Part shown: piece after piece, positions 9,096 to 18,108 of the stretch
Layout: each line of letters opens with the position of its first letter
How positions within the stretch are numbered: the first letter of the stretch is position 1
Assembly (NCBI GenBank): GCA_963575745.1
Contig: CAUYUJ010020549.1
Coordinates: forward strand, 167,501-205,000
DNA: 37,500 nucleotides
Direction of reading: 5' to 3'
DNA from: Prorocentrum cordatum
Taxonomy: Eukaryota; Sar; Dinophyceae; Prorocentrales; Prorocentraceae
Position numbers and translations under genes: made by a program
The notes under the pieces: model-generated
What the model was told of the DNA's origin: nothing
What the model saw: only the letters and a program-made list of their open reading frames with translations
Database searches by the model: none

Positions 9096-9996
9096 GCCAG
9101 CTTGCAGTGCCCCCCATGGATACCCTGAGGTCCACGTCCTGTGTTGCAGAGCTCGAACGGAAAACCCGCACTGCCCAAGATGCTTTCCTGGTGAAACCGC
9201 TCAGAGACGAGTGGTTGCATTCACCCAGGGTGCCTATGTACACCTCGTGGTATCACTGCGGCCCCGAGTGCAATGCGACCACCCACCCCCGAATCGGTTT
9301 CGGCCCGCGGCTGTCTTGAACACTGCTTGGCCAGCGTGGCGGAGGAGATTCCTGAGTTGCTTAGACGTGTCTAGGACCCAATTCTCGGCCTGGTCGGCGA
9401 GATGCCACCGCTCCTCGTTGCGCTCGACCAGGGCCCAGAGTATAGCCTCGATGCCGGCCCCGCCTCATCCCGCCAGCCCGCCTATCCATGCACCCACCCC
9501 CTATTCAGATGGTGAGGGAGATTCAGATGAATGCTGATTCAGATAGTGGCGAGCGGAGGGTGTGGGTGGCACGGATAGGCTGCTGTGGATGCGTCTGACG
9601 AATCGCGAACGATGATTTCACCCCCTGGAACCTTTCGCATTCCTACGGGCACGGCTGCCCGAACATCCAATGGTTTCCCTGATCAGGGTCTGGTATTTCA
9701 GAAGCGACGGCTTGTGTGCCTTCGCCTTTCCAACGTCCGCCGTGGTGTACTCGATTGTGTTAACCTCGGGCGTCGGTCTACTCGGATCGCGTCGGTCGGT
9801 TCGACAGGGGACCCCCTGTAAAACCACGTGCCCCCCCCCAGGGTTTGTCTGATACTAAGCCTCCGTTATGTGGAAAGCCCAAATGCGCAGCAGCCGATCC
9901 TTGTCGCCGTCGACCGCGTCGGCCGCCATGAGTGACTGCACTATGCCGCTTTGAGCAAGTGTGGCATGCGGAAACGACGAGCAAAGACGGTGGCGG

Positions 9997-10174
9997 GAAC
10001 GGTTCGAGATTCGCATCTCGTCGCCACGGCTGGAGCCCCATCGATGATGCCAGAACGCGCCTGCTGTGCATCTTCCAGGGCCTATCGTATGAACGACACC
10101 TGAAGTTTTTGTTTCGAGGTGTACATCTCGTCGCCGCGGCTGGAGCCCTGCCGATGCGGTCAGAACGCGCCTAG
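9997..10174. repeat. 60-bp duplicated segment, spacing 111 bp
   Basis: CATCTCGTCGCC, CGGCTGGAGCCC and CAGAACGCGCC occur in order at 10013-10065 and again at 10124-10171, with substitutions between. From 9100 to 10250 I find no other supported feature; open frames there lack recognisable content. Confidence 0.7.
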
Positions 10175-10256
10175 GGGGGGTACGACGCGTCAGATGACCC
10201 ACAGCGAACAGCACTGCCCCGACGACTGCGACACGACGCCTAGCGTCGACGATGAC

Positions 10257-10622
10257 AGGGGCAGGGGAGGAGGAGGAAGAGGGGGAGGAGGAGGAGGGGC
10301 AGCAGGAGGAAGAGGAGGATGAGGATGAAGGGGGGAAGAGGAGGATGAGGAGGCACGATGAGGAGCAGGGCGCGGGGGGCGGAGGATGAGGAGGAGGGAG
10401 AGGAGGAGGAGGACGAGGAAGAGGAGGAGGAGGAGGAGGAGGAGGATGGGGAGAGAGCGCGGTGGGCGGCATCGGTCCTCGAAGCCACGGAACATGTGGC
10501 TCGCCGCCAGCGCGCGCATGCTGCTCAGCTTGCGCCCCTGGCGGTGGAGGAGGAGGGCGATGAGAGGGATGAGGATGAGGAGCAGCAGGAGGAGAAGCAG
10601 GAAGAGGAGCAGGAGGAGGGGG

Positions 10623-10653
<31 letters not shown>

Positions 10654-10840
10654 AGGATGAGGGGGAGGATGATGCGGAAGAGGTGGATGAGAGGAGGCGG
10701 CGGAGGAGGAGGAGGAGGAGGAGGAGGATGCGGAGGGCGAGGAGGAGGAGGAGGACGCGGAGGAGGAGGAACCGTATGATGATGAGGAGGAGGGTGATGA
10801 GGAGGATGAGGAGAATGAGGAAGATACGGTGCCTTGTCGC
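10257..10840 (+). repeat. Long GGA/GGAT polypurine array
   Basis: Almost 600 bp of GGA repeats, interrupted at about 10458-10545 by a unique GC-rich segment. It is the longest purine array in the window. Both strands are open in several frames because of the triplet, so poly-Glu, poly-Ser, poly-Pro and poly-Leu frames here are not genes. Confidence 0.9.
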
Positions 10841-10914
10841 CCTGGTCCCCCGCGCTGCTCTTCTCGGAGCCCGTGTCGGTGCCATCCTGAGTGGCGATCC
10901 GAAGCCGCCCGCCC

Positions 10915-11080
10915 CCCCCTCCTCCTCTTCCCGTTGCCCTCGTCATCCGAGCACCTCATTCTCTGTCTGTTCGTCTTCCTCCGATTCCTCCTTCCGCCGC
11001 GTCCTCATCTGCCTCGCCCCCATCATCCCCCCCCTCCTCCCGCTCCTCCTCGTCCCATCTCACTTCTCCTCCTCCGCCTC
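10915..11080 (+). repeat. CTCC/TCC-rich tract
   Basis: Pyrimidine-rich repeats directly after the long GGA array, so complementary to it. It is less regular, with CCGATTCC and CATCTGCC interruptions, and ends at the CATTGCAATG palindrome at 11082. Confidence 0.65.
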
Positions 11081-11081
11081 G

Positions 11082-11125
11082 AATTCCATCGCAAAATCCA
11101 TTGCAATGGATGTTGCGATGGAATT
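11082..11125. repeat. CATTGCAATG palindrome family, copy 3
   Basis: Arms 11082-11103 and 11104-11125 match at 21 of 22 positions, the most perfect of the three copies. It abuts the CTCC tract. It lacks the GCCAGGATTT flank of the other two copies. Confidence 0.9.
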
Positions 11126-11268
11126 TCATATCGTCGTTGGTGTCGGTGCATGGGGGCTGTGTTTCAGACGGGGCGCGGTCCTCGGAGCGAGGCAGCCCGC
11201 CGCGGATGCGACCGTCTGGCCCGACGCACGCCTCCTTTCGGGGTGGGGAGGTGAACTGGAGGCGCTGT

Positions 11269-11510
11269 CCTCCTCATCCTCATCCTCCTTCTCCTCATTC
11301 TCCTCCTTCACTCCTCGTCCTCATCCCCATCCTTATCTTACTCCTCATCCGTCTCATCACCACCATCATCATCATCACCACCACCACCATCATCATCATC
11401 ACCACCATCGTCATCATCAGCAGCAGCATCATCATCCTCATCCTCCCTCCTCGATCCTCCTCATCCTCACCCTCCTCCTCCTCCTCCTCCTCCTCCTCGT
11501 CTTCCCTCAA
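11269..11510 (+). repeat. TCC/CAT polypyrimidine array
   Basis: TCC and CAT/CAC triplet repeats (CATCATCATCACCACC in the middle, pure CTC at the end). The pure part abuts the 3' side of the minus-strand coiled-coil gene, whose frame runs into it as poly-Gly. Confidence 0.9.
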
Positions 11511-12342
11511 CGTTGGTACCCGAGCGATCCCTGACGCCCGTCTGCGAGCCCCTCGGGCTGGTCGCCGCGCTCTGCCACGATGAACACGGCGTTCCACTTG
11601 CGGTAGTCGACGCCGTCGACTGCAAGATCGTGTGCACATCCAACCCTTTGGCCTTCGCGTCCGCCAAGCTCATGGCCAGGCCGCGCTCGAGCTCCGCCGC
11701 GTCGTCGGTCCTGGCGCGGTCCTCCGCCTTCTTCTGCAGCACGCTGTCGGCGACGGCTTTGGACGTGGGGCTGAGCTCCTCTGCCGCAGCTGCAGGCGGC
11801 CACGTCCGCGACAGGGGTGCCACGTCGGAGTCGTCGCTCTCCACCAACGTCACGCCGACCACCGTCTCGGCCTCCGACGCCGCGACCTCTGCCGCGCCGC
11901 GCGAGGCCGCCCAGGCCTCCTCTGCCTTCCTGCGGGCCTCCTTCGCCTGCTCGCGCATGCATGCCGCTGCCTTCTCCGCGCGTGCTGCCTCCGCCTGCTC
12001 GCGCGAGGCCGCCGCCTCACGTGCTGCCTCCTCGCCTGCTGCCTCCTCGCCTGCTGCCTCCTCGCCTGCTGCCGCCTCGCCTGCTGCCTCCTCGCCTGCT
12101 GCCTCCTCGCCTGCTGCCGCCTCGCCTGCTGCCTCCTCGCCTGCTGCCTCCGCCTGCTCGCGCGAGGCCGCCGCCTCGCCTGCTGCCTCCTCGCGCGAGG
12201 CTGCCTCCTCGCGCGCTGCCTCCTCGCCTCGAGAGGCAACCGCTGCCGCCGCGTTCATGGCCAGCCTGCGGCCGATCGGCGTGTTGCGCAGAGGGCTGCG
12301 CGGAGCGTTGCCCCAAGTGACTGTCCACTTCTCAGCCGACAT
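11510..12342 (-). CDS. Ala/Glu coiled-coil protein with UIM-like motif
   Basis: ATG at 12342 (MSAEKWTVTWGN) begins a basic leader. Residues about 37-125 are EEAAG-type repeats encoded by a 15-nt tandem unit, predicted by eye to be an Ala/Glu helix or coiled coil. Then come RREQAKEARRKAEEAW-like charged helix, an acidic VESDDSD, and at about 213-229 DDAAELERGLAMSLADA, which fits the ubiquitin-interacting motif (acidic run, Leu, x3, hydrophobic-x-x-Ser-x-x-acidic) except for Gly in place of the usual Ala. Near 11630 another frame becomes more protein-like (VDGVDYRKWNAVFIVAERG), so an indel or small intron may lie there and the real C-terminus may be in that frame, near 11510. The sequence just before the ATG (GCATTTTTGGCTTAG) resembles a decayed spliced leader. 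Function unknown. Confidence 0.55.
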
Positions 12343-12402
12343 CTAAGCCAAAAATGCAGAGGACACGCAATCACATCGAGAACGGCACCAGGAACGCCCA
12401 CG

Positions 12403-12545
12403 AGGGGGTGGGGGGAGGAGGAGGAGGAGGAGGAGGGGGAGGAGGAGGAGGAGGAGGAGATGAGAAGGAGGAAGAGGAGGAGGAGGAGGAGGAGGAGGAA
12501 AGGGAGGAGGAGGGGAGGAGGAGGAGGAGGAGGAGAGGAGGAGGA
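12403..12545 (+). repeat. GGA array
   Basis: GGGGGAGGAGG and GGAGGAAGAGG repeats. On the minus strand this is a pyrimidine tract 40-60 bp upstream of the ATG of the coiled-coil gene, a plausible acceptor region for cis- or trans-splicing. Confidence 0.9.
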
Positions 12546-12553
12546 CGCACCGT

Positions 12554-12692
12554 CGAGAACACAGAGAGTTCTGGATGGGAGCTGGTCTGATTCATCCTCC
12601 TTCCCCTGCTCTTCCCTGCCTCCTCGAGAACACAGAGAGTTCTGGATGGGAGCTCTGATTCATCCTCCTTCCCCTGCTCTTCCCTGCCTCCT
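12554..12692. repeat. 71-bp tandem duplication
   Basis: CGAGAACACAGAGAGTTCTGG begins copies at 12554 and 12625. Each continues through CTGATTCATCCTCCTTCCCC to CCCTGCCTCCT. They are nearly identical apart from a short indel (CTGGTCTG versus CTCTG), so the duplication is recent. Confidence 0.9.
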
Positions 12693-12807
12693 CCTCCGTA
12701 GTTTTCCTCCTGTGCATCGAGGTGCTCCAATCAAAGGTGCGACGTGGCCGAATCCACCGTGCCGCGATACGCGGCACGCAGGCATGATGGTTCATGCTGC
12801 TTCTGTG

Positions 12808-12975
12808 TGTTAAACCCAATTCGAGCATATGTTGATCACCATGATATGTAATGTTGCATTAGCATAAAAAAACGGATCAAGATACATCATACAAACATGT
12901 TACATATCAATATGTGGATGATAGATGATTTTGATGTAACAACAAGGGCCGGTCACAATCTTGATCTATAGGACC
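12808..12975. other. AT-rich pocket
   Basis: About 165 bp of markedly lower GC than its surroundings, with CATATGTTGATCACCATG, ATATGTAATG and CATGTTACATATCAATATG. A weak inverted relation exists between the ATATGTAA and TTACATAT parts. It immediately precedes the 121-bp minisatellite. It could be a DNA-unwinding or attachment region, or a foreign fragment; no gene is seen. Confidence 0.6.
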
Positions 12976-12978
12976 TCT

Positions 12979-13722
12979 GTGTCTCAAGCGAGGGCGCCGG
13001 TTTGGGATTCGTCACCGGATCCAGCGGATCTGTCCGGAAACGGTGCCGGAGGCCGCTCTGGGCTCCTCTGGGCACCTCCCCCGGGGCCGGTGTTGTGAGG
13101 ATGTCTCAAGCGAGGGCGCCGGTTTGGGATTCGTCACCGGATCCAGCGGATCTGTCCGGAAACGGTGCCGGAGGCCGCTCTGGGCTCCTCTGGGCACCTC
13201 CCCCGGGGCCGGTTTTGTGAGGATGTCTCAAGCGAGGGCGCCGGTTTGGGATTCGTCACCGGATCCACGGATCTGTCCGGAAACGGTGCCGGAGGCCGCT
13301 CTGGGCTCCTCTGGGCACCTCCCCCGGGGCCGGTTTTGTGAGGATGTCTCAAGCGAGGGCGCCGGTTTGGGATTCGTCGGCGGATCCACCGGATCCACCG
13401 GATCTGTCCGGAAACGGTGCCGGAGGCCGCTCTGGGCTCCTCTGGGCACCTCCCCCAGGATGTCTCAAGCGAGGGCGCCGGTTTGGGATTCGTCACCGGA
13501 TCCAGCGGATCCAGCGGATCCACGGATCTGTCCGGAAACGGTGCCGGAGGCCGCTCTGGGCTCCTCTGGGCACCTCCCCCGGGGCCGGTTTTGTGAGGAT
13601 GTCTCAAGCGAGGGCGCCGGTTTGGGATTCGTCGGCGGATCCACCGGATCCACCGGATCTGTCCGGAAACGGTGCCGGAGGCCGCTCTGGGCTCCTCTGG
13701 GCACCGCGCCGGGGGTGAGGAT
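12979..13722. repeat. 121-122 bp minisatellite, six copies
   Basis: GTCTCAAGCGAGGGCGCC marks copies at 12981, 13103, 13225, 13346, 13462 and 13601. Each unit runs through TTTGGGATTCGTC, a GGATCCA(G/C)C submotif, CTGTCCGGAAACGGTGCC, GGGCTCCTCTGGGCACC and CCCGGGGCCGG. Length changes come from 9-bp GGATCCACC/GGATCCAGC gain or loss and an 18-bp deletion near 13455. Copies are otherwise nearly identical. All frames are open because neither strand of the unit has stops in most frames; the 274-codon plus frame at 13043-13867 is therefore not convincing as a gene. Confidence 0.95.
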
Positions 13723-14139
13723 GACGGTAGTTCCACAGAAACTCCCTCAAATCAGAACCAGATTGACGAATACGAAAGAGATCGCGATGACATCCAATCG
13801 GAATCCTTCCTTTCCGACCCATCCAAACACACTGCTGGGATCCGACAAGGAAACACCTGTAATTTAACAGAAACCTGTCCTCGTTGACCCGTATTGTGCC
13901 CCGATTGGTGTCCGATTGTTATCCTGTGGTGCCCAAAAAGAGCCATTGAAACCCAATTGAGATCAAACAAATAGCCTCCCGCTACAAGCTGGTGACAGGC
14001 CTGGGCGGTTTGAATTGTTCGTTTCATCCACGCCCTAAACCTACACCATTATTTTGGAACTTCATAACCTCCGCCTGAAAATCCAGCCTCTTCTGGAAAT
14101 AAAGAGAGTAAGCGTTCGTAACAAAAAAGACACGGAGGA

Positions 14140-15400
14140 ACACGCGCGCCCCCCAGAGAACGGAAATGCGGCCAAGTTGTCGTTGGTAAAATTCCGGCCA
14201 ATACATTCGGATTGTATATATTTTTGCATCACAGACATGTTTGGCCCTCGCGCCTCACGGTGTGACTACGACGCAACCGTATGTGTTCGCATGTGCGGAA
14301 GCATGCGCGCCCAATAAAGCGGAACTGTGGCAAGAAATTCATTGGCACATTTCTACCCAAGACATGTGGATTTCAAATAGTTGTTTTTGAATCGGGAACC
14401 ATGTTATTCAGCGCGCCGCATCGTCTGACAGTAGCACAGCAACATTATGTTTTCACAGTTGCGGAGGCATGCGTACCCAGGAGGGCGGACCTGTTGGCAA
14501 GACGTCGATGGTGAACTTCTAGCCGAAATATTTTGATCTCAACGTGCGTGTGTTTTCGGGCTCGCAAACAACTTTCGTCCTCGCGCCTCATCGTTCGGCA
14601 ATCACGGAAACCGTATGTGTTCGCATTCGCGGTCGCACGCGTACCCAGGAGGGCGGACCTGTGGAAACGAAATCGATGTGGTAACACTCAAGCCAACACA
14701 TGTGGACTACACATTGTTTTTTTGTGTCATTGACCATGTCTGTCCTCGCGCCTCATCGCCTGACAGCCACGAGAACTGTATTTTGGCTGAGTTGTGAGCA
14801 TGCGCGCCCAGGAAAGCGGAAATGTGGCCAAGAAATCGATGGTACAGTCAAACACCCTAATAAGGACGCGCGACTTTACTCAGGGTACCCTTGCGTCCTT
14901 GCTCTTCCTTGCTCTTGCGTCCTTGGGCTTTTCGTCGTCCGCCGCCCCAAAAATCCCAACTTCGGCTTCCAAGGGTCTTGCGTCCTTACCGCGCGTCCTT
15001 AGTAGGGTTTTTGACTGTAACATTTGAGCCACTGCGTGTGGATGCCGGATTGTTGTTTTCGGGCTAGCAGGCAACTTTCGTCCTCGTGCTTCGTCGTCTG
15101 GCAATTGCAGAACCGCATGTTTTCGCATTCTTGGAAGCGTGCGTACCCAGGAGGGCAGAAATGTGGCAAAGAAACCGTCTGTACAACTCCAGCCAATGCG
15201 TGCGATTCTCAAATCTTGTATTGTTGCCTCATCGGCCATGTTTATCCTCGCGCCCCATCGTCTGGCAATCGCAAAACCGCATGTCTGCGCAACTTCGGAA
15301 GCATGCGCACCTAGGAAGGCGGAAAGCGCAGAAGAAATCGTCGGTTGAGCTCTAGCCGATGCATCCAGATTTCAATGTGTACTTCGTGGCATCGCGAACA
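14140..15400. repeat. Degenerate satellite, period about 164 bp
   Basis: The anchor CGCGCCTCATCG (and variants) lies at 14249, 14412, 14582, 14747, 15086 and 15249. Spacings are 163, 170, 165, 339 and 163; the 339 becomes 164 once the inserted 173-bp element plus its duplicated TA is subtracted. Each unit contains GTATGTGTTCGCA-like, GCATGCGTACCCAGGAGGGCGG-like, AAATCGATGG-like and CCAACACATGTGGA-like parts. Copies are strongly diverged, so this is an old array. Partial units extend towards 14140 and 15400. Confidence 0.85.
14843..15019. mobile_element. Tc1/mariner-like MITE with TA duplication
   Basis: The 173-bp element 14845-15017 is flanked by TA on both sides. Terminal inverted repeats begin CAGTCAAA and extend through ACCCTA(A/C)TAAGGACGCGCG, matching at all but two positions over about 27 bp. 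The interior carries GCGTCCTT repeats and no coding capacity. TA duplication with a CAGT terminus is typical of Tc1/mariner transposons, so it is probably a non-autonomous derivative. Other copies of the host satellite read AAATCGATGTGGTAACACTC across this point, which defines the empty site at TA exactly. Confidence 0.85.
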
Positions 15401-15431
15401 ATATTTGTATTCGCTTCGCAAAGGCTTCAGA

Positions 15432-15632
15432 TCATCGCTCAGGCGCTCGGGAGCCTCTGCAAGGCGCCCGGGCGCCCAGGCGCCTCTGCAAAACGCCCAA
15501 TCGCTCAGAAGCCTCTGCAAAGCGCTCAGGCGCCCAGAAGCCTCTGCAACGCGCCCAGGCGCTCAGATGCCTCTGCAGAGCGTTCAGGCGCTCAGAAGCT
15601 TCAGAAGCCACTGCAGAGCGCGCGCGCGCTTC
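15432..15632. repeat. 29-bp tandem repeat
   Basis: GCCTCTGC recurs at 15453, 15482, 15511, 15540 and 15569, exactly 29 bp apart. Units carry CGCTCAGGCGCCCAGAA-like variants. One more degraded unit follows, to about 15632. It reads as Ala/Arg/Ser-rich repeats in the plus frame at 15345-15635, which I regard as a by-product. Confidence 0.95.
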
Positions 15633-15637
15633 TGAAG

Positions 15638-15832
15638 GCTGGTTGTAAAGTTGCCATTCTGATTGCAGAGAGCCCCGTCTGGGCTGAAATGTGGTCGTTC
15701 TGGTCGTAGCGTGGGCTGTTCTGGTTGTAAAGTGGTCGTTCTCAAAGGAAAAAAGAGGAATTCGATTCCTTGCTGGTTGTAAAGGGACCTGTCTCGGTTG
15801 TAAAGTGTCGTTCGAATTGTAAAGAGACTGAA
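15638..15832. repeat. GGTTGTAAAG motif cluster
   Basis: (G/A)(G/A)TTGTAAAG occurs at about 15642, 15729, 15774, 15797 and 15816, with degenerate versions between (TGGTCGTAGCGTGG). Spacing is irregular. From 15840 to 16350 I see purine-rich unique sequence without a supported gene. Confidence 0.6.
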
Positions 15833-16354
15833 TCTCTGAAAGAGAGGAGATTCGTCTTCAGATTGTGGCATCATAAAAAGGGGGGAGGGAGAAGGGGGGG
15901 AAGGGCTACAAGGCAGAGGAGGAGGAGGCCAATGAGACGGACGAAGGGAGCAGGAAGCAGAAGTGGAGGAACATCTCAAGGCCGCGGAGGGTGACGAGGA
16001 ACGACATATTAGTAGAAAGAGCACAGCGAGACGAGGAAGGAGGCTGGACATGAATCGAGCGGATAATAACGAAGGATACGAGTAGTAATGGAGAAATAAC
16101 GACCACGAAAACACCGACACGACGAACAGAAACCACGTCGGAGTTCCGGGGACAGGATTCCAAGACAAGCCTTACAGACTTAAGTCTTCGGGTGCTCCTG
16201 GCACCTCCTTGACCTTCTGAGAGCATGCAGGAGTCTTCCGAGAGCTTCAGGGGTGGACCTCTGGCGAAAGGACACGACAGGATGAGGGGACAACACGACG
16301 CTCCAGAGTACACTGCATCCAATTGGTTTCCACCCCAGCGCGGGGCGTTACAGT

Positions 16355-16465
16355 GTACATCGATACATAGATGTGAATGCACATATGTATGCACGCATGC
16401 ATGTATGCATGTCTGTTTCTGTGTAGGCATGCATGTGTGCATGCATGCATGTTTTTGTACAGGTG
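16355..16465. repeat. ATGC-rich alternating sequence
   Basis: Dense ATGCATGC/ATGTATGC units (GCATGCATGTATGCATG, GCATGCATGCATG) flanked by GTACATCGATACAT and TTTTTGTACA. Strongly self-complementary and alternating purine-pyrimidine, so it may adopt cruciform or Z-like structure. No gene seen. Confidence 0.7.
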
Positions 16466-16523
16466 ACATGCAAAACATCTGCTCCCGAAGCAGTGCCGCG
16501 CAAGCGGCGCGAGCGTGGCTCGC

Positions 16524-16700
16524 ATATCTTGGGGGCGGAAAGATACGGATACGTGTTGTCCCCGGACCTCTCTTGGGGTGCGTTCTGACCAGAATTTCGA
16601 GGCGAATCCAGCGGTGACAACGAGGATTCCCCAGGAGGACCAGGAAAGGCCGAAAACGAAGGGGACAACACGTATCCGTATCTTTTTGTCCCCCCAATAT
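16524..16700. mobile_element. Foldback MITE, family K
   Basis: Terminal inverted repeats of about 35-40 bp: the left arm contains AAAGATACGGATACGTGTTG and ends at the CCCC near 16563; the right arm starts GGGGACAACACGTATCCG at 16661. Outer ends are ATATCTTGGGGGC and CCCCCCAATAT. The core of about 95 bp has no coding sequence. Only one copy is in the window and no clear target duplication was found. Confidence 0.75.
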
Positions 16701-16923
16701 CGCTGCCAGCGCGGCCAGCCCCGTGGGAGCGAATCCGCCCTGCGATCCGGGCGTGGCAGGTCAGCATCAACCGACACCTCGGGGAGGCGTCGGCCTCGAC
16801 CCTTCAAGCACCGCCGGCCGCCTCGGGGGGCCCACCCTCCGCGAGGCGGGGGCGCCCCATGGCGCTCCTTGCAACAGCTCCTGGCTCCCACCGCTGTGGC
16901 TATGCCCATCTTCTCTCCCTCCT

Positions 16924-17084
16924 TCGGGCCGGGCGAAAGGGGGAGATAGCAAAGGGGGGGGGTTGAGAATCAGCTCACGCAGCTGATTTTCCCGGCGCCT
17001 CCCGGCGCCGGAGGCGGCTATGCATCGAGGAACGGGCCCCTCGGTGAGGCCCCTTTCCCAATCCCCCCCTTTCGTCCGGCCCGA
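16924..17084. mobile_element. MITE-like element, family D, copy 1
   Basis: Ends TCGGGCCGGGCGAAAGG and CCTTTCGTCCGGCCCGA are inverted repeats. Inside are GATAGCAAAGGGGGG, GAGAATCAGCTCACGCAGCTG, a GC hairpin GGCGCCTCCCGGCGCC and ATCGAGGAACGGGCCC. All recur in copies 2 and 3. No coding sequence. Confidence 0.8.
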
Positions 17085-17612
17085 CTCCTGCTTCCAGCGC
17101 TGTCAGCGCTCGAGGCCCGCGCGAGGGGCCGGCGGCAGAAGGCAATGGCCTCCAGGTTCTCCCCGACGGGGGGGGGGGCACGGGAACCGAAGTTCTCGGG
17201 CAACAAAAAGGCTTCGCCGCTGCTCGAGGCCGGCGGCGAAGCGGCGGTGGTGCCGGTGGCCGTGTCTCGGGGTGGCGTCTCGAGACGCCTCTCGCAACGG
17301 TGGCGCAGAGGAGACGCCTGGGGCGTGTCTTTGCCGCCATTCATGTTGCGAGGTCCGACAGCATGTGCATTCATGCAGGCACCTCGGGCACCTTCTTTCG
17401 GGTTGTGTCGCCCAGGTGTTCTGTCCCGGGCAAGAAAAATCAAATCGAGGAGGCCTTCAGGTTCAAAATCGGCTCCAACTGGCCCTACTCAAGTCGTGCA
17501 TATCCCTCTAAAGGAAGAATCTTCAAACATAATCAAAACATAGCCTGGGAACGCTTTTTCGATTCTGACTATTTTTGACTATTTTTGGCTGTGTGCCATG
17601 TTTTCCAAAACC
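17085..17612. other. Unassigned GC-rich stretch
   Basis: About 530 bp with no repeat from the window's families and no convincing gene. Several medium-length open frames exist on both strands but have no recognisable domains. Confidence 0.4.
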
Positions 17613-17638
17613 GGCCTGTAGGAGGACATGCCCGACCT
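17613..17638 (-). mobile_element. Solo end of family B, reverse orientation
   Basis: GGCCTGTAGGAGGACATGCC followed by CGACCT is the reverse complement of the left end of family B (GTCGGGCATGTCC...CTACAGG). No partner right end is found nearby, so it is a fragment. Confidence 0.6.
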
Positions 17639-17677
17639 AACCCTACGGTCAGCCCGTATAGCAAGGATGCGCGGTCG

Positions 17678-17825
17678 GGGTGCAAGGGCCTTGGAGGGCC
17701 ACGTCAACGTTTTCCGAACGAGGCTGGCCAGCGAACGCCGCTACGGATGGGCCGACGGGGCAGGGACGCAAGGGAAACTTTGGAAAGCCGCTCATCCTGA
17801 CCATGCGGGCTGACGCCGATTGTAG
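17678..17825. repeat. Dispersed repeat, family N, copy 1
   Basis: Matches 24008-24156 in order: GCAAGGGCC, GGAGGCCA-like, CGTCAACG/TGTCGACG, GGCCAGCGAA/AGCCAGCGAAA, GGATGGG and a GCGGGCTG/GCGGGTTG end. The copies are diverged. Boundaries are approximate. Confidence 0.6.
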
Positions 17826-18108
17826 CGTCAGAGCGACGCAGGCTGCACCACAAAGGTGCGCCGCAGTGCGAGACGGAGTGCCGCATTGCGGCCGTCGAGA
17901 AACCGATTGCACAGGCAGGAGCGCAGAGCATTCGCCACCGAGCCGTGACGCCAGGCGGCACGGGAGGCAAGAATAGAAGCCGCCTGAGGCAAGGCACGAG
18001 GCCCAACCTGCACTCCGAGCGGGCCTTCGGGCGCGAAATCCAGGTCGCCGACCGTCGGACCTCAGCCAGAGGCACATCCCTCGTGGGGCGGGCTGCCTGT
18101 ACGCCTGG

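Noticed and set aside
9997-10010. GGTTCGAGATTC as a tRNA or SINE B box
   Set aside because: No A box at suitable distance and no cloverleaf; the segment is part of a duplicated 60-bp unit.
10190-11583. Long poly-Glu, poly-Ser, poly-Leu and poly-Pro open frames on both strands
   Set aside because: They are triplet artefacts of GGA/TCC arrays with no domain outside the repeats.
12979-13722. CRISPR-like array
   Set aside because: Units are contiguous 121-bp satellite copies without distinct spacers, in a eukaryotic context without cas genes.
13043-13867. 274-codon plus-strand open frame with repeated LGSSGHLPRG / RKRCRRPLWAPLG peptides
   Set aside because: It is the 121-122 bp minisatellite read through; the period is not a multiple of three, so the same DNA is read in rotating frames, and other frames are open too.
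16481-16909. Arg-rich frames across the family K element
   Set aside because: They span the inverted repeat and read both arms; no domain is recognisable.
17632-17646. Telomere-like CCTAACCCTA
   Set aside because: A single short match at the border of a family B fragment; no tandem array.
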